64,000 bases of DNA from Paraburkholderia ultramafica (GTDB taxonomy: Bacteria; Pseudomonadota; Gammaproteobacteria; Burkholderiales; Burkholderiaceae): NCBI RefSeq assembly GCF_902859915.1, contig NZ_CADIKK010000031.1, positions 1 to 64,000 on the forward strand. The letters are read 5' to 3'. Position numbers and translations under genes: made by a program. Shown one piece after another: positions 24,443-33,840 of this stretch. Numbering within the stretch: position 1 is the stretch's first letter; every line of letters begins with the position of its first letter. The notes below the pieces were generated by a model. That model saw nothing but the letters and a program-made list of their open reading frames with translations. It made no database searches and was not told the DNA's origin.

Positions 24443-27325
24443 TCAACCGCGCGGCACGCCGTCCTCTACCAGCATCGCAATCGGCATCGCCGCGAGCGCA
24501 TCGCGCAGATACAGCAGGCCGTTCTCATCGACCTTCGGCGCCGCCGGACTGAGCCAGTCGAACAACGCTCGCGCGGACAGATCGGACGGCACCTCCACCG
24601 CGGTATCCGCCCACTGCACGGGATCGACCATCGGCAGATCGCCGTCGTCGCCGAGCAACCCGGCAGCGAGCCGGCTCGCCACCACCACAGCCCACGCGTT
24701 GCCGTGCCGCCGCGCAAACGCGATCACATTCGACGCGTGCGCACCGCGCACCACGAGCGGCAGATAGGTGCTCTGACTCAGCAACTCCGGCAAATGCGCG
24801 CGCAATGCTAGCACTCGCTGCACTACTGCGAGCTTCACACGTCCATCGCGCCAGCCCGGCAGGAATTCCGACGGCGGCGTTTGCGCGAGCCACGCCACGC
24901 GTTTAGCGAAATCGACCGGCCGGCGATTGTCCGGATCGACCAGACTGAAGTCCCACAATTCGGTGCCCTGATAAAGATCGGGAATGCCAGGCGATGCGAG
25001 CCGCAACAGCGTCTGCTGCAAGCTGTTGAGTACCCCGGCGCGACCGATCCGCGCGACGAACGCAAACAGTTCCTTCAGGAACCCGTCGCGCCGCTGCGGC
25101 GCCAGGATGTCGAACAGGAAGTCGCGGCAACCGGCTTCGTACGCTTCGTCGGGAGCGAGCCAGTTGGTTTGCAGCTTTGCTTCCCGCAATGCCTTCAATT
25201 GCCATTGCGCGACGCGCTCGGCCAGCTTCCTGATGCCCGCTTCGTCGTCCGGTTGCAGCTCCGGCGGCCAGCAGCCCACCAGCGTTTGATACAGCATCGC
25301 TTCGGCGGCGGGGCCGGGCGCCCACGCGTCGCTCCGGTCTTGGCCGAAACCTTGGCCGGTATCCTGGCCGACACTGCCGACCGGCTTGCCATCGAGCGCA
25401 CGCCGATGCGGCGCGTTCAACGTGGACCACGCGCGCAACGTCGCGCCCCAGTCCTCTGCGATCTCGCTCAACACCGCGAGCCGCGCGCGCACGTCTTCGC
25501 CGCGTTTGTGATCGTGCGTGGCCGTGGCGAGCAGCGTGTGCGGAAAGCGCTGCGAGCGCTCCAGATTCCCCGCATGAAAACGCTCGACCGACAACGCGAA
25601 TTCGCCCGGGTCCGAGCCGACTTCGTTGCGCGATAACAGACGGCCATAGCGATAGCACGCCGTATCCTCGATCGCCTTCGCGGCGACCGGCGCGGTCAGC
25701 TGCGAAAACAGCGTCTGCGCGCTGCGTCGCGAGGAACCCGCATGACTCGGCGGCATACCGTTCTGAGCCGGCTGTTGCGGCGCGCCGGGCCGTGCACCCG
25801 GCATGTCTTCGGCACTGCCGCCGAGCCACGCGTTCACGCGCTCGAGCACGGCATGGTCCGCGCGCGACAGCGCCGCTCTCGCGCCCGCCAACGCCTGCTC
25901 GAAGTAGAGGTTGTCGGTGGCGCTGCGCAAGCCGTTCTGCGGATAGATGCGATACACCGGAAAATGCACGACCAGTTCGGTCAGCACGCGGCGCAGCGTG
26001 GTGAAGGTGAAGTCGCGCGTCGTCAGCGAATCGCGGGCAATACGATGCAGCGCGCGCGCCGCGCGATCCAGTTCCGCCGGGAGGTTTTCGACGAGAATCT
26101 TGCGGCGCGCGGCCACTGCTTCGTCGGCGAAACGCGGGCTGCGGCCGGTGAGTTCGGTCCATGTCCGCGCGAGCGGCTCGGCGCCGGCCGGATCGTGCAG
26201 CAATGCGCCCACGTCGTTCATGAAATCGTAGCCGGTCGTGCCGTCCACCGGCCAGTCGTCGCGCAACGGTTCGCCACGGCCGAGAATCTTTTCGACCACC
26301 ACATACGGCGCGGTGTCGCGCAGTTCCGTGAGCCGCTGCCGCAAGCGTTGACAGTATTCGCGCGGCTCGGCGAGACCGTCGATGTGGTCGATCCGCAATC
26401 CGTCCAGCATGCCTTCGTGATACAGACGAAAAACCAGCGCATGCACGGCGTCGAATACTTCGGGCCGTTCCACACGCACGCCGGCCAGCGTCGAGATGTC
26501 GAAGAAGCGCCGCCAGTTCACTTCATCGGAGGCAGTGCGCCACCACGCAAGGCGAAAGTGCTGCCGCTCGATCAGCCGATGCAGCCGGTCACGCGTGACC
26601 GGATCGTCGGGCGCATACGCCTGCAACACGACGTCGATTGCCGCACGACCACTTTGCGCGACGAACTCGCGCAATTCATCGCGCCCTTCGGCGGCGCGCG
26701 GCTGATCGGTGGGCTGCGTCGTCAGTCCGTTGAAGCGCTCCGCGAGCGCGCTGAGATCGGCGCGCTCGGCGCTTTGCAGGATCGCCGCGTAATCGGTCGG
26801 GCACACCGGAAACACATGCGGACCATAGCCGATACAAAAGCGCCCGCTGTCGGCCGCGAAATCCAGCGCGATGCGGCCCGCCGCGAGTTCGTCGCCATAG
26901 GGCGCACCGAGCGTCGGCAGCAGCACCTTGCCACGCAGCGCCGGATCGGGCGAATGCCAGTCGACGTCGAAATGGCGCGCATACGCGCTGTGGCGGCCCC
27001 ATTCGAGGATATCGAGCCACCATGCGTTGCCCGAACCGCTAACGCCCATATGGTTCGGCACCATGTCGACGACCAACCCCATGCTGTGCGCGCGCAGCTT
27101 GTCGACGAGGCGCCTGAGGCCCGCCTCGCCGCCGCATTCGGCGCTGACCTGGGTGTAGTCGACGGTATCGTAGCCGTGCGTCGAGCCCGGCTCGGCTGTC
27201 GTGACCGGCGACGCGTACAGGTGGCTGATGCCGAGCGCGGCGAAGTAGTCGACGTGCTTCGCGGCATCGTCGAAGGTGAAGCCTCGATGGAACTGGAGGC
27301 GCAGCGTGGAGCGCGGGACGGTCAT
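24443..27325 (-). CDS. treY: Malto-oligosyltrehalose synthase
   Basis: TreY converts the reducing-end alpha-1,4 link of a maltodextrin into an alpha,alpha-1,1 link, giving maltooligosyltrehalose for TreZ. The 960-residue GH13 protein begins MTVPRSTLRLQFHRGFTFDD. It shows SHLYASPV, VVDMVPNHMG, the nucleophile region GLRIDHIDGLAEP (Asp313) and VVEKILGRGEPL. Its length is somewhat above the usual 700-850, with extra Ala/Pro-rich material near residues 500-540. Its ATG overlaps the malQ stop (ATGA), so the two are coupled. It is the last gene of the cluster. Confidence 0.95.
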   Translation of the reverse strand: MTVPRSTLRLQFHRGFTFDDAAKHVDYFAALGISHLYASPVTTAEPGSTHGYDTVDYTQVSAECGGEAGLRRLVDKLRAHSMGLVVDMVPNHMGVSGSGNAWWLDILEWGRHSAYARHFDVDWHSPDPALRGKVLLPTLGAPYGDELAAGRIALDFAADSGRFCIGYGPHVFPVCPTDYAAILQSAERADLSALAERFNGLTTQPTDQPRAAEGRDELREFVAQSGRAAIDVVLQAYAPDDPVTRDRLHRLIERQHFRLAWWRTASDEVNWRRFFDISTLAGVRVERPEVFDAVHALVFRLYHEGMLDGLRIDHIDGLAEPREYCQRLRQRLTELRDTAPYVVVEKILGRGEPLRDDWPVDGTTGYDFMNDVGALLHDPAGAEPLARTWTELTGRSPRFADEAVAARRKILVENLPAELDRAARALHRIARDSLTTRDFTFTTLRRVLTELVVHFPVYRIYPQNGLRSATDNLYFEQALAGARAALSRADHAVLERVNAWLGGSAEDMPGARPGAPQQPAQNGMPPSHAGSSRRSAQTLFSQLTAPVAAKAIEDTACYRYGRLLSRNEVGSDPGEFALSVERFHAGNLERSQRFPHTLLATATHDHKRGEDVRARLAVLSEIAEDWGATLRAWSTLNAPHRRALDGKPVGSVGQDTGQGFGQDRSDAWAPGPAAEAMLYQTLVGCWPPELQPDDEAGIRKLAERVAQWQLKALREAKLQTNWLAPDEAYEAGCRDFLFDILAPQRRDGFLKELFAFVARIGRAGVLNSLQQTLLRLASPGIPDLYQGTELWDFSLVDPDNRRPVDFAKRVAWLAQTPPSEFLPGWRDGRVKLAVVQRVLALRAHLPELLSQSTYLPLVVRGAHASNVIAFARRHGNAWAVVVASRLAAGLLGDDGDLPMVDPVQWADTAVEVPSDLSARALFDWLSPAAPKVDENGLLYLRDALAAMPIAMLVEDGVPRG

Positions 27326-29526
27326 GGCGTATCAGGCTCCGAAGAAGCTGTGGGAGAAGGAGCGGAAGTACCGGCAGAAGCGGCGCGGCGCGCGCGATCG
27401 ACCGCCAGCAGGCGATCGTTGAAGCTGCCGTCGTCGAACATCTCGTCGATCGGCAAGGTCATCCGGCGGCGCCAGTTCGGATGCTCGTCGATCGAGCCGG
27501 GCAGGTTCGGCTGATCGTCCAGCGCGAGCAGATCTTCGAGCGGAAACGTGACGAGCGGCCCAGGCGTTGCCGCGACGAACGCCAGCGCTTCGTCAACGGG
27601 CGCGCTGTCGGGCGGCGGCGCGCCCACCTGCGGCGCGGCCACGCCGGCTTGCTGGAACGCGCGCCACAACGCGGCGCGGTCGTGCGCGCGTTCGGCCTGC
27701 GCGGCTTCCTCGGCGTTACGGCCGTCGGCGCGCGCCATCGTCTGACCGATCCGGTTGCGCCACATGATGTCGCTGCCGCGCCACCAGCCGGCCACGGTCG
27801 GTAGATCGTGCGTGGTGGTGGTGCCGACCGCGTTGCGGTCCCACTCACGCGGCGGCTTGAAACCGTTGCCGTCGGGCGCGCCCTCGAACCACAGCACGCG
27901 AATCCCGGCGATGCCGTGCTCGTCGAGCCGCTCGCGAAAACCCGGCGGCACGGTGCCGAGATCCTCGCCGATCACGATCGCGCGATGCCGCCACGATTCG
28001 AGCGCGATCAGACGCAGCAGGTCTTCGAGCGGATAGCGCAGATAGGCGCCATGGCGCGCGCTTTCGCCTTCGGGCACGAGCCATAGACGCCGCAAGCCGA
28101 GAATGTGATCGATGCGGATACCGCCGGCATGCGCGAAGGCCGCGCGCAGCATGTCGATGAACGCGGAGAAGCCCTGCGTGCGCATCGCGCGCGGCGAGAA
28201 GGTGGTGAGGCCCCACGCCTGCCCGGCCTGATTGAACAGGTCCGGCGGCGCGCCGACCGACACGCCTTGCAGCATGTCGTCGCGATACGACCACGCGTGA
28301 CTGCCGGCGCTGTCGCAACCCACCGCGAGGTCGGCGATCAGGCCGACCGCCATGCCGGCCTCGTGCGCCGCGTGTTGCGCGTGCGATAAACCCTTCGCGG
28401 CGAGCCATTGCAGAAACAGATGGAAGTCGACTTCGTGACGATTGGCGTCGGCAAAGGTCTCCACTTCCGGGCTGCGCGGATCGCGCAAGGCCTCGGGCCA
28501 GCGACGCCAATGTCCGTTGCCGCCTTGCGCGAGTTGCGCCGCTTGCAGCGCTTCGAAACGCGCGTGATCTTCGAGTGCGCGTCCGGCGCGCTCGCAGAAG
28601 CCGTGGAATTCCAGCGCGCGCGGCGCGTTCTGCGCCCGCTCGTGCACACAGAAATGCTCGTATAGCGTGCGCAACACCTTCAGCTTCAACGTGACCGCGT
28701 TCGGCCAGTCGATCAGCGGCAGGTCTTCGAGTGCCGACCATGCGGCCGTGGCCTGTGCGGCTGCGAGCGCGGCGCGCGCCGCGTCCGCGCCGAACACCGC
28801 GGCGGGATCGATATGCGTGACGTTCAGCCACAAGCGCGACGACGGCGAATACGGACTGAAGCGCTTCGGCTGAGCGCTGAACATCGCGTGAGTCGGACTG
28901 ACGGCGAGCGCATGCGCGCCACGCTGCGCGCTTTCGACGGCGATTCGCGCGAGCGCCGAATAGTCGCCGATGCCGCCGTCGCCGCGACGACGCAAGCCGT
29001 ACAGTTGCGCGGCGATACCCCACAACGGCGGCATCGGCGCGGCGTCGTCGCGATGCAGCGTGCGCCATGCGTCGTCGACGGTGTAGCAGCGCGACGGCGC
29101 GATGGCCAGCGTCACGTGCTGCTCGTTGATCACGAGCGCGTGATAGCCGGGCTCATCGATCGGCGCGAGCAAGGCCTCCTCGCCTTTGGGCGCCGTGAAG
29201 CGACCGTCGATGATCGAGCCGCTTTCGAGTTCGATCCGATAGTGACTGTTTGATTTGAGCGCCGCGAGCGGCAGCGCGATACCGTGCCCGACCTCGGCGG
29301 TGATCAGCGGCGGCAATTTGCGGCCCGACAATTCGGCGTCCAAAGCAGCGGTGCTATGGCGGATTTGCGTGGTGTTGCCGCAAGGCAGGCCCATCTGTTC
29401 GAGCAGCACCGCGAGCGTGTTCTCGGGCACGTGTTGCGTCGTATGGTGCGCGTCCCGCCACTCCACCTCGAAGCCGGCGCGGGTGGCGAGCGTGGCGATC
29501 GTGTCGCCGTGGCGTCGGGTAGTCAC
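27322..29526 (-). CDS. malQ: 4-alpha-glucanotransferase (amylomaltase)
   Basis: MalQ transfers maltodextrin segments between glucan chains, recycling short oligosaccharides. The 734-residue GH77 protein has GIRIDHILGLRRLWLVPEG with the nucleophile aspartate, IVIGEDLGTVPPGFRERL with the acid/base glutamate, and TTTHDLPTVAGWW. GTG 29526 overlaps the treZ stop as GTGA; the longer frame upstream would run deep inside treZ. The N-terminal domain of about 150 residues is the bacterial amylomaltase extension. Confidence 0.93.
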   Translation of the reverse strand: MTTRRHGDTIATLATRAGFEVEWRDAHHTTQHVPENTLAVLLEQMGLPCGNTTQIRHSTAALDAELSGRKLPPLITAEVGHGIALPLAALKSNSHYRIELESGSIIDGRFTAPKGEEALLAPIDEPGYHALVINEQHVTLAIAPSRCYTVDDAWRTLHRDDAAPMPPLWGIAAQLYGLRRRGDGGIGDYSALARIAVESAQRGAHALAVSPTHAMFSAQPKRFSPYSPSSRLWLNVTHIDPAAVFGADAARAALAAAQATAAWSALEDLPLIDWPNAVTLKLKVLRTLYEHFCVHERAQNAPRALEFHGFCERAGRALEDHARFEALQAAQLAQGGNGHWRRWPEALRDPRSPEVETFADANRHEVDFHLFLQWLAAKGLSHAQHAAHEAGMAVGLIADLAVGCDSAGSHAWSYRDDMLQGVSVGAPPDLFNQAGQAWGLTTFSPRAMRTQGFSAFIDMLRAAFAHAGGIRIDHILGLRRLWLVPEGESARHGAYLRYPLEDLLRLIALESWRHRAIVIGEDLGTVPPGFRERLDEHGIAGIRVLWFEGAPDGNGFKPPREWDRNAVGTTTTHDLPTVAGWWRGSDIMWRNRIGQTMARADGRNAEEAAQAERAHDRAALWRAFQQAGVAAPQVGAPPPDSAPVDEALAFVAATPGPLVTFPLEDLLALDDQPNLPGSIDEHPNWRRRMTLPIDEMFDDGSFNDRLLAVDRARRAASAGTSAPSPTASSEPDTP

Positions 29527-31445
29527 GCGCGGTGCTCCTGTTGGCCCGCGATGCGAGCATCGTGGCCGATCGCATAGTCGCTGACGTCGCCGGTCAGCCA
29601 TGCGACGAACGCGTTCGGCGGCAACACGCTGGCGTCGATCTGCTCGCGCACGCGCGGCGGCGTTTCGAAAATCACCTTGCCGGCGGGGACGTTGTCGAAC
29701 GCGACGCTTTCCTTCGACAGATTCAGCGCGACCGCCAACGTCTCGCCGTCGCCCAGTTTCCAGCGGGCGATCAGCGCGTTTGCATCGCCGCCGTTGGCTG
29801 CGCTTAGCACGGTCGCGCTGAGCGCCTTGCTGTGTTTCAGGCGCGGCGTGATCAGCTTGGCGCGCACCGCGAGCGCGGACTTGTAGAAGTGCATCCAGTC
29901 GAGACGGTCTTTCGCGTCGGCATCGTTTTGCGCGGGCGCTTCACCGGGCGCGGGCGGCGACGACGCGGCGAACGTCGTCACGTCGTTCGGATCGGGAATC
30001 TGCGCGCGCCGCTGTGCGTCGCTGAACGCCGGGAAGCGTGCGAATTCGCGGCGCCGTCCTTCGCGCACGGCGTCGGCGAGTTCACCGGTGTAGTCGGTGA
30101 AAAACAGGAACGGTTGCGTCGAGCCGTATTCCTCGTCCATGAACAGCAGCGGGATTTGCGGCGACAGCAGGAGCAGGCCGGTGGCGGCGCGCAACCCATC
30201 GTCCGAGGTCAGCTTGCGCAGCCGCTCGCCGAACGCGCGGTTGCCGATCTGATCGTGGTTCTGCAAAAACATCACGAACGAAGTGGGCGGCAGATGCCGG
30301 CTCGACTCGCCGCGCGGTTTGCCGCCGTGAATCGGCGACGGGTCGCCCTGATACGTGAAGCCTTCCGACAGCACGCGCGCGAGGCGGCGGATCGGCTGGT
30401 CTTCATACGCGTGGTAGTAGCCTTCCGATTCACCGGTCAGCAGAACGTGCAGCGTGTTGTGCGCGTCGTCGTTCCATTGCGCGTCGAAATGCGTTTCCAG
30501 CAGGCTCGCCGTGTTGTGCTCGTTTTCCAGCACCAGATGCACATGCCGGCCATGCTGCACCTTGGCGCGGATATGGTCGGACAATTCGCGCAGCCATGCA
30601 TGATCGTCGATCGCGTGCACCGCGTCGAAACGCAGCCCGTCGATCCGATATTCGTTGATCCAGTAGACGGCGTTGTCGGTGAAGAAGTCGCTCACTTCAC
30701 AACGGCTGAAATCGATTGCCGGACCCCACGGCGTGTGCGTGCCTTCACGGAAAAACGAGCGGGCATAGGCGTGCAGATAATTGCCGTCCGGGCCGAAGTG
30801 GTTGTAGACCACGTCGAGAAACACCATCAGGCCGAGACCGTGCGCGGTGTCGATCAATGCTTTTAGTTCGTCAGGGCGCCCATAAGCGGAATCGGGCGCA
30901 TACGGCAGCACGCCGTCGTAGCCCCAGTTGTGCTTGCCGGGGAAATCGTTCAACGGCATCAATTCGATCGCGGTGACGCCGAGCGCGACGAGCGCCGGCA
31001 AGCGCTTCTGCACGCCCGCATAGCCGCCCATCGCGCCCACATGCAGCTCGTACAGCACCGTTTCTTCCCACGGCCGGCCATGCCAGCTCGTGTGCTCCCA
31101 ACGGTAGGCGCGCGGGTCGATGACTTCGCTCGGTCCGTGAACATCCTGCGGCTGGAAACGCGACGCGGGGTCGGGCACCGGTTGCTCGCCGTCGAGCTTG
31201 AAGCGGTACAGCGTACCCGCGCCACTATCCACGGTGGCTTCGAACCAGCCGTTGCCGGTGGGCGTCATGTCGTGCGCGCCTTGCGCCGGGCCGTTTTCGA
31301 TTGCCACCTGGACGGTCTTGCAGGACGGCGCCCAGAAACGAAACCGCGTGCGCGGCCTGGTGCCCGCGGCGCCGAGCAATTGCGCGCTGAACGGCAGGCA
31401 ATGTGCGTGATGATGCGCGTGAGGATCAATCGGACTTTCGGACAT
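29523..31445 (-). CDS. treZ: Malto-oligosyltrehalose trehalohydrolase
   Basis: TreZ cleaves trehalose from maltooligosyltrehalose made by TreY. The 640-residue GH13 protein has an N-terminal CBM48-like domain (RFRFWAPSCKTVQVAI) and YELHVGAM. It also shows LDVVYNHFGPDGNYL, the nucleophile region GLRFDAVHAIDDHAWL, LVLENEHNTAS and FLQNHDQIGNRA. ATG 31445 is 47 bases after the glgX stop. It is coupled to malQ by a 4-base overlap. Confidence 0.95.
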   Translation of the reverse strand: MSESPIDPHAHHHAHCLPFSAQLLGAAGTRPRTRFRFWAPSCKTVQVAIENGPAQGAHDMTPTGNGWFEATVDSGAGTLYRFKLDGEQPVPDPASRFQPQDVHGPSEVIDPRAYRWEHTSWHGRPWEETVLYELHVGAMGGYAGVQKRLPALVALGVTAIELMPLNDFPGKHNWGYDGVLPYAPDSAYGRPDELKALIDTAHGLGLMVFLDVVYNHFGPDGNYLHAYARSFFREGTHTPWGPAIDFSRCEVSDFFTDNAVYWINEYRIDGLRFDAVHAIDDHAWLRELSDHIRAKVQHGRHVHLVLENEHNTASLLETHFDAQWNDDAHNTLHVLLTGESEGYYHAYEDQPIRRLARVLSEGFTYQGDPSPIHGGKPRGESSRHLPPTSFVMFLQNHDQIGNRAFGERLRKLTSDDGLRAATGLLLLSPQIPLLFMDEEYGSTQPFLFFTDYTGELADAVREGRRREFARFPAFSDAQRRAQIPDPNDVTTFAASSPPAPGEAPAQNDADAKDRLDWMHFYKSALAVRAKLITPRLKHSKALSATVLSAANGGDANALIARWKLGDGETLAVALNLSKESVAFDNVPAGKVIFETPPRVREQIDASVLPPNAFVAWLTGDVSDYAIGHDARIAGQQEHRA

Positions 31446-31492
31446 GATTCTTCACCATTCGTATGTGCTGTCGAGCCGCGTGCTGCCCGGCG

Positions 31493-33712
31493 TCAAGTGC
31501 TCGGCGATGTATCGCTACTGGGCGGATGCGCACCCGGATCGGGCGGCAGCGCCGTCAGGAGCCGCGGCCCGTGCTGCGGGCCGGCCTTCCAGCCCGCCTG
31601 CCAGTCCGCTTCTCCCACCGGTTGCGCAGCCAGCATCACGAGGCTGTGCGCGGCCACTTCGACCTCGGCCACCGCCAGCCGATGCGGCGCGCTGTCCGGT
31701 TCAGCAGTGTCTAACAGCACATGCCATTCCAGGTGCGGGGCGGGTGGCAGAAAGCGCAGCGTTTCCGCATTCGCGTTGAGCATCATCAACAATACTTCTG
31801 TTTCGCCATTCAAACCTGGTCCGGCGCGACGCAATGTGAACGCGCGGCCTTCGAGGTCCTGCCACGCTTCGATGGTGAGCGGATCGCCCTGTTCGTCGAA
31901 CCAGCCGACATCGAACAGGCCCGGCAGCACTTCACGGTCGCCGAACAGAAAACGCGTTTCACGCAGCAGCGGATGGTGTTTGCGCAGCGCGATCACGCGC
32001 GCGACGAATTCGGTCATCTGGCGGCCGTCCGGAGATGCCGCGCGCTCCCAGTCGAGCCACGAGATGTCGTTGTCCTGGCAGTACGCATTGTTGTTGCCGT
32101 TCTGCGTGCGCAGCGACTCGTCGCCGGCGAGCATCATCGGCGTGCCGAGCGCCATCAGCAGCGTGGCGATCAGCGAACGGGCCACGCGTCGGCGCGTGTC
32201 GAGAATCACGGGGTCGTCGGTCGGACCTTCGACGCCCCAGTTGCGGCTGCAATTCTCGTTGTGGCCGTCGTTGTTGTCTTCGCCATTGGCTTCGTTGTGC
32301 TTCTGCTCGTAAGCCGTGACGTCGGCCAACGTGAAGCCGTCATGCGACGTGACGAAGTTGATCGAGGCCCATGGCTTCCTGAAGCGCCGGTTGAACAGGT
32401 CGGCCGAGCCGGTCAGACGCGCGGCAAGATCGGGCCGCAAGCCGGCGTCGCCGCGCCAGAAGCGGCGCACGGTGTCGCGGAAACGGTCGTTCCATTCGGC
32501 GAAGCCCGGCGGATGATTGCCGAGCTGATAGCCGCCGGGGCCGATGTCCCACGGCTCGGAGATCAGCTTGCGTTGCGACAGGATCGGATCCTGGCGCAAC
32601 GCGTCGAAGAAGCCCGAGCCGGGATCGAAGCCATGTTGCTCGCGCCCGAGCGTCACGCCGAGATCGAACCGGAAGCCGTCGATATTGAATGCCGTCGACC
32701 AGTAGCGCAGCGAATCCATCACCATCTGCAGCACGCGCGGATGCGGCAGGTTCATCGTGTCGCCGCAGCCGGTGTCGTTGATATGGTGACGCTCGTCGCC
32801 GGGAACCAGGCGATAGTAGCTGGCGTTGTCGAGGCCGCGCCACGAGACGGTCGGGCCCATCTCGTTGCCTTCGCAGGTGTGGTTGTAGACCACGTCGAGA
32901 AAGACCTCGATGCCGGCCGCGTGCAACTGACGCACGGCAATGCGCATTTCGTCGAGCCGGTGCGTGCTCAGATACGACGGCTCGGGCGCGAAGAACGCGG
33001 CGCTGTTGTAGCCCCAGTAGTTGCGCAGACCGCGCCCCACCAGGAAGCGGTCGTTGAGAAACGCGTGGACCGGCAGCAATTCGACCGCGGTCACGCCGAG
33101 CTTCAGCAAATGCTCGATGAACTCCGGCGACGCCAGCGCGGCAAACGTGCCGCGTTCGTGCTGGCGCAAATCGGCACGCAGCATCGACGCGCCGCGCACA
33201 TGCGTCTCGTAGATGATGGTCTCGCCCCACGGCACATTCGGGCGCCTGTCGTGCGACCAGTCGAACGCTTCGTCGATCACCACGCATTTCGGCATGGCCG
33301 GCGCCGAATCGCGCCGGTCGATCGAGAGGTCGGCGCGATTCGAATGCACGCGATAACCGAACAGCGCATCCGACCAGCGAAACTGCCCGACCAGCTTGCG
33401 CGCATACGGATCGAGCAACAGCTTGTGCGGGTTGAAGCGATGTCCCTGGTGCGGCTGATACGGCCCATGCGCGCGAAAGCCGTAAGCGGTGCCCGGATGC
33501 GCGTTCGGCAGGTAGCCGTGCCAGACCTCGTCGGTGCATTCGGGCAGCGCGAAACGGCGGATTTCCTTGCGGCCGGTGGGGTCGAACAGGCAGAGCTCGA
33601 TTTTCTGCGCGTTCGCCGAGAACACCGCGAAGTTCACGCCGAGGCCATCCCAACTCGCACCGAGCGGATACGGCGAGCCGGGCAGCAGCCGGTCGGGCAT
33701 TGCATGCGACAT
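31493..33712 (-). CDS. glgX: Glycogen debranching enzyme
   Basis: GlgX hydrolyses alpha-1,6 branches of limit dextrins. The 739-residue GH13 protein begins MSHAMPDRLLPGSPYPLGAS. It has the CBM48-like LGVNFAVFSANAQKIELCLF, VELLPVHAF, DVVYNHTCEGNEMGPT, the nucleophile region GFRFDLGVTLGRE, LISEPWDIGPGGYQLGN and the CSRNWGVEG signature of GlgX/TreX. AGGGGA lies just before ATG 33712; an ATG four codons later is an alternative. It is separated from glgB by 128 bases. Confidence 0.95.
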   Translation of the reverse strand: MSHAMPDRLLPGSPYPLGASWDGLGVNFAVFSANAQKIELCLFDPTGRKEIRRFALPECTDEVWHGYLPNAHPGTAYGFRAHGPYQPHQGHRFNPHKLLLDPYARKLVGQFRWSDALFGYRVHSNRADLSIDRRDSAPAMPKCVVIDEAFDWSHDRRPNVPWGETIIYETHVRGASMLRADLRQHERGTFAALASPEFIEHLLKLGVTAVELLPVHAFLNDRFLVGRGLRNYWGYNSAAFFAPEPSYLSTHRLDEMRIAVRQLHAAGIEVFLDVVYNHTCEGNEMGPTVSWRGLDNASYYRLVPGDERHHINDTGCGDTMNLPHPRVLQMVMDSLRYWSTAFNIDGFRFDLGVTLGREQHGFDPGSGFFDALRQDPILSQRKLISEPWDIGPGGYQLGNHPPGFAEWNDRFRDTVRRFWRGDAGLRPDLAARLTGSADLFNRRFRKPWASINFVTSHDGFTLADVTAYEQKHNEANGEDNNDGHNENCSRNWGVEGPTDDPVILDTRRRVARSLIATLLMALGTPMMLAGDESLRTQNGNNNAYCQDNDISWLDWERAASPDGRQMTEFVARVIALRKHHPLLRETRFLFGDREVLPGLFDVGWFDEQGDPLTIEAWQDLEGRAFTLRRAGPGLNGETEVLLMMLNANAETLRFLPPAPHLEWHVLLDTAEPDSAPHRLAVAEVEVAAHSLVMLAAQPVGEADWQAGWKAGPQHGPRLLTALPPDPGAHPPSSDTSPST

Positions 33713-33840
33713 GATCCCCTTCCCTGTTCTGATTTATAAACGCCAGCTTGGGTCTTCATGCAGCGAGCGCGCGGCCTAAAGTGCACGCAGAGCCCACGCG
33801 GAGACCCCGCAGGCCGCGCGCTCGCGTTACAGCACGTCAA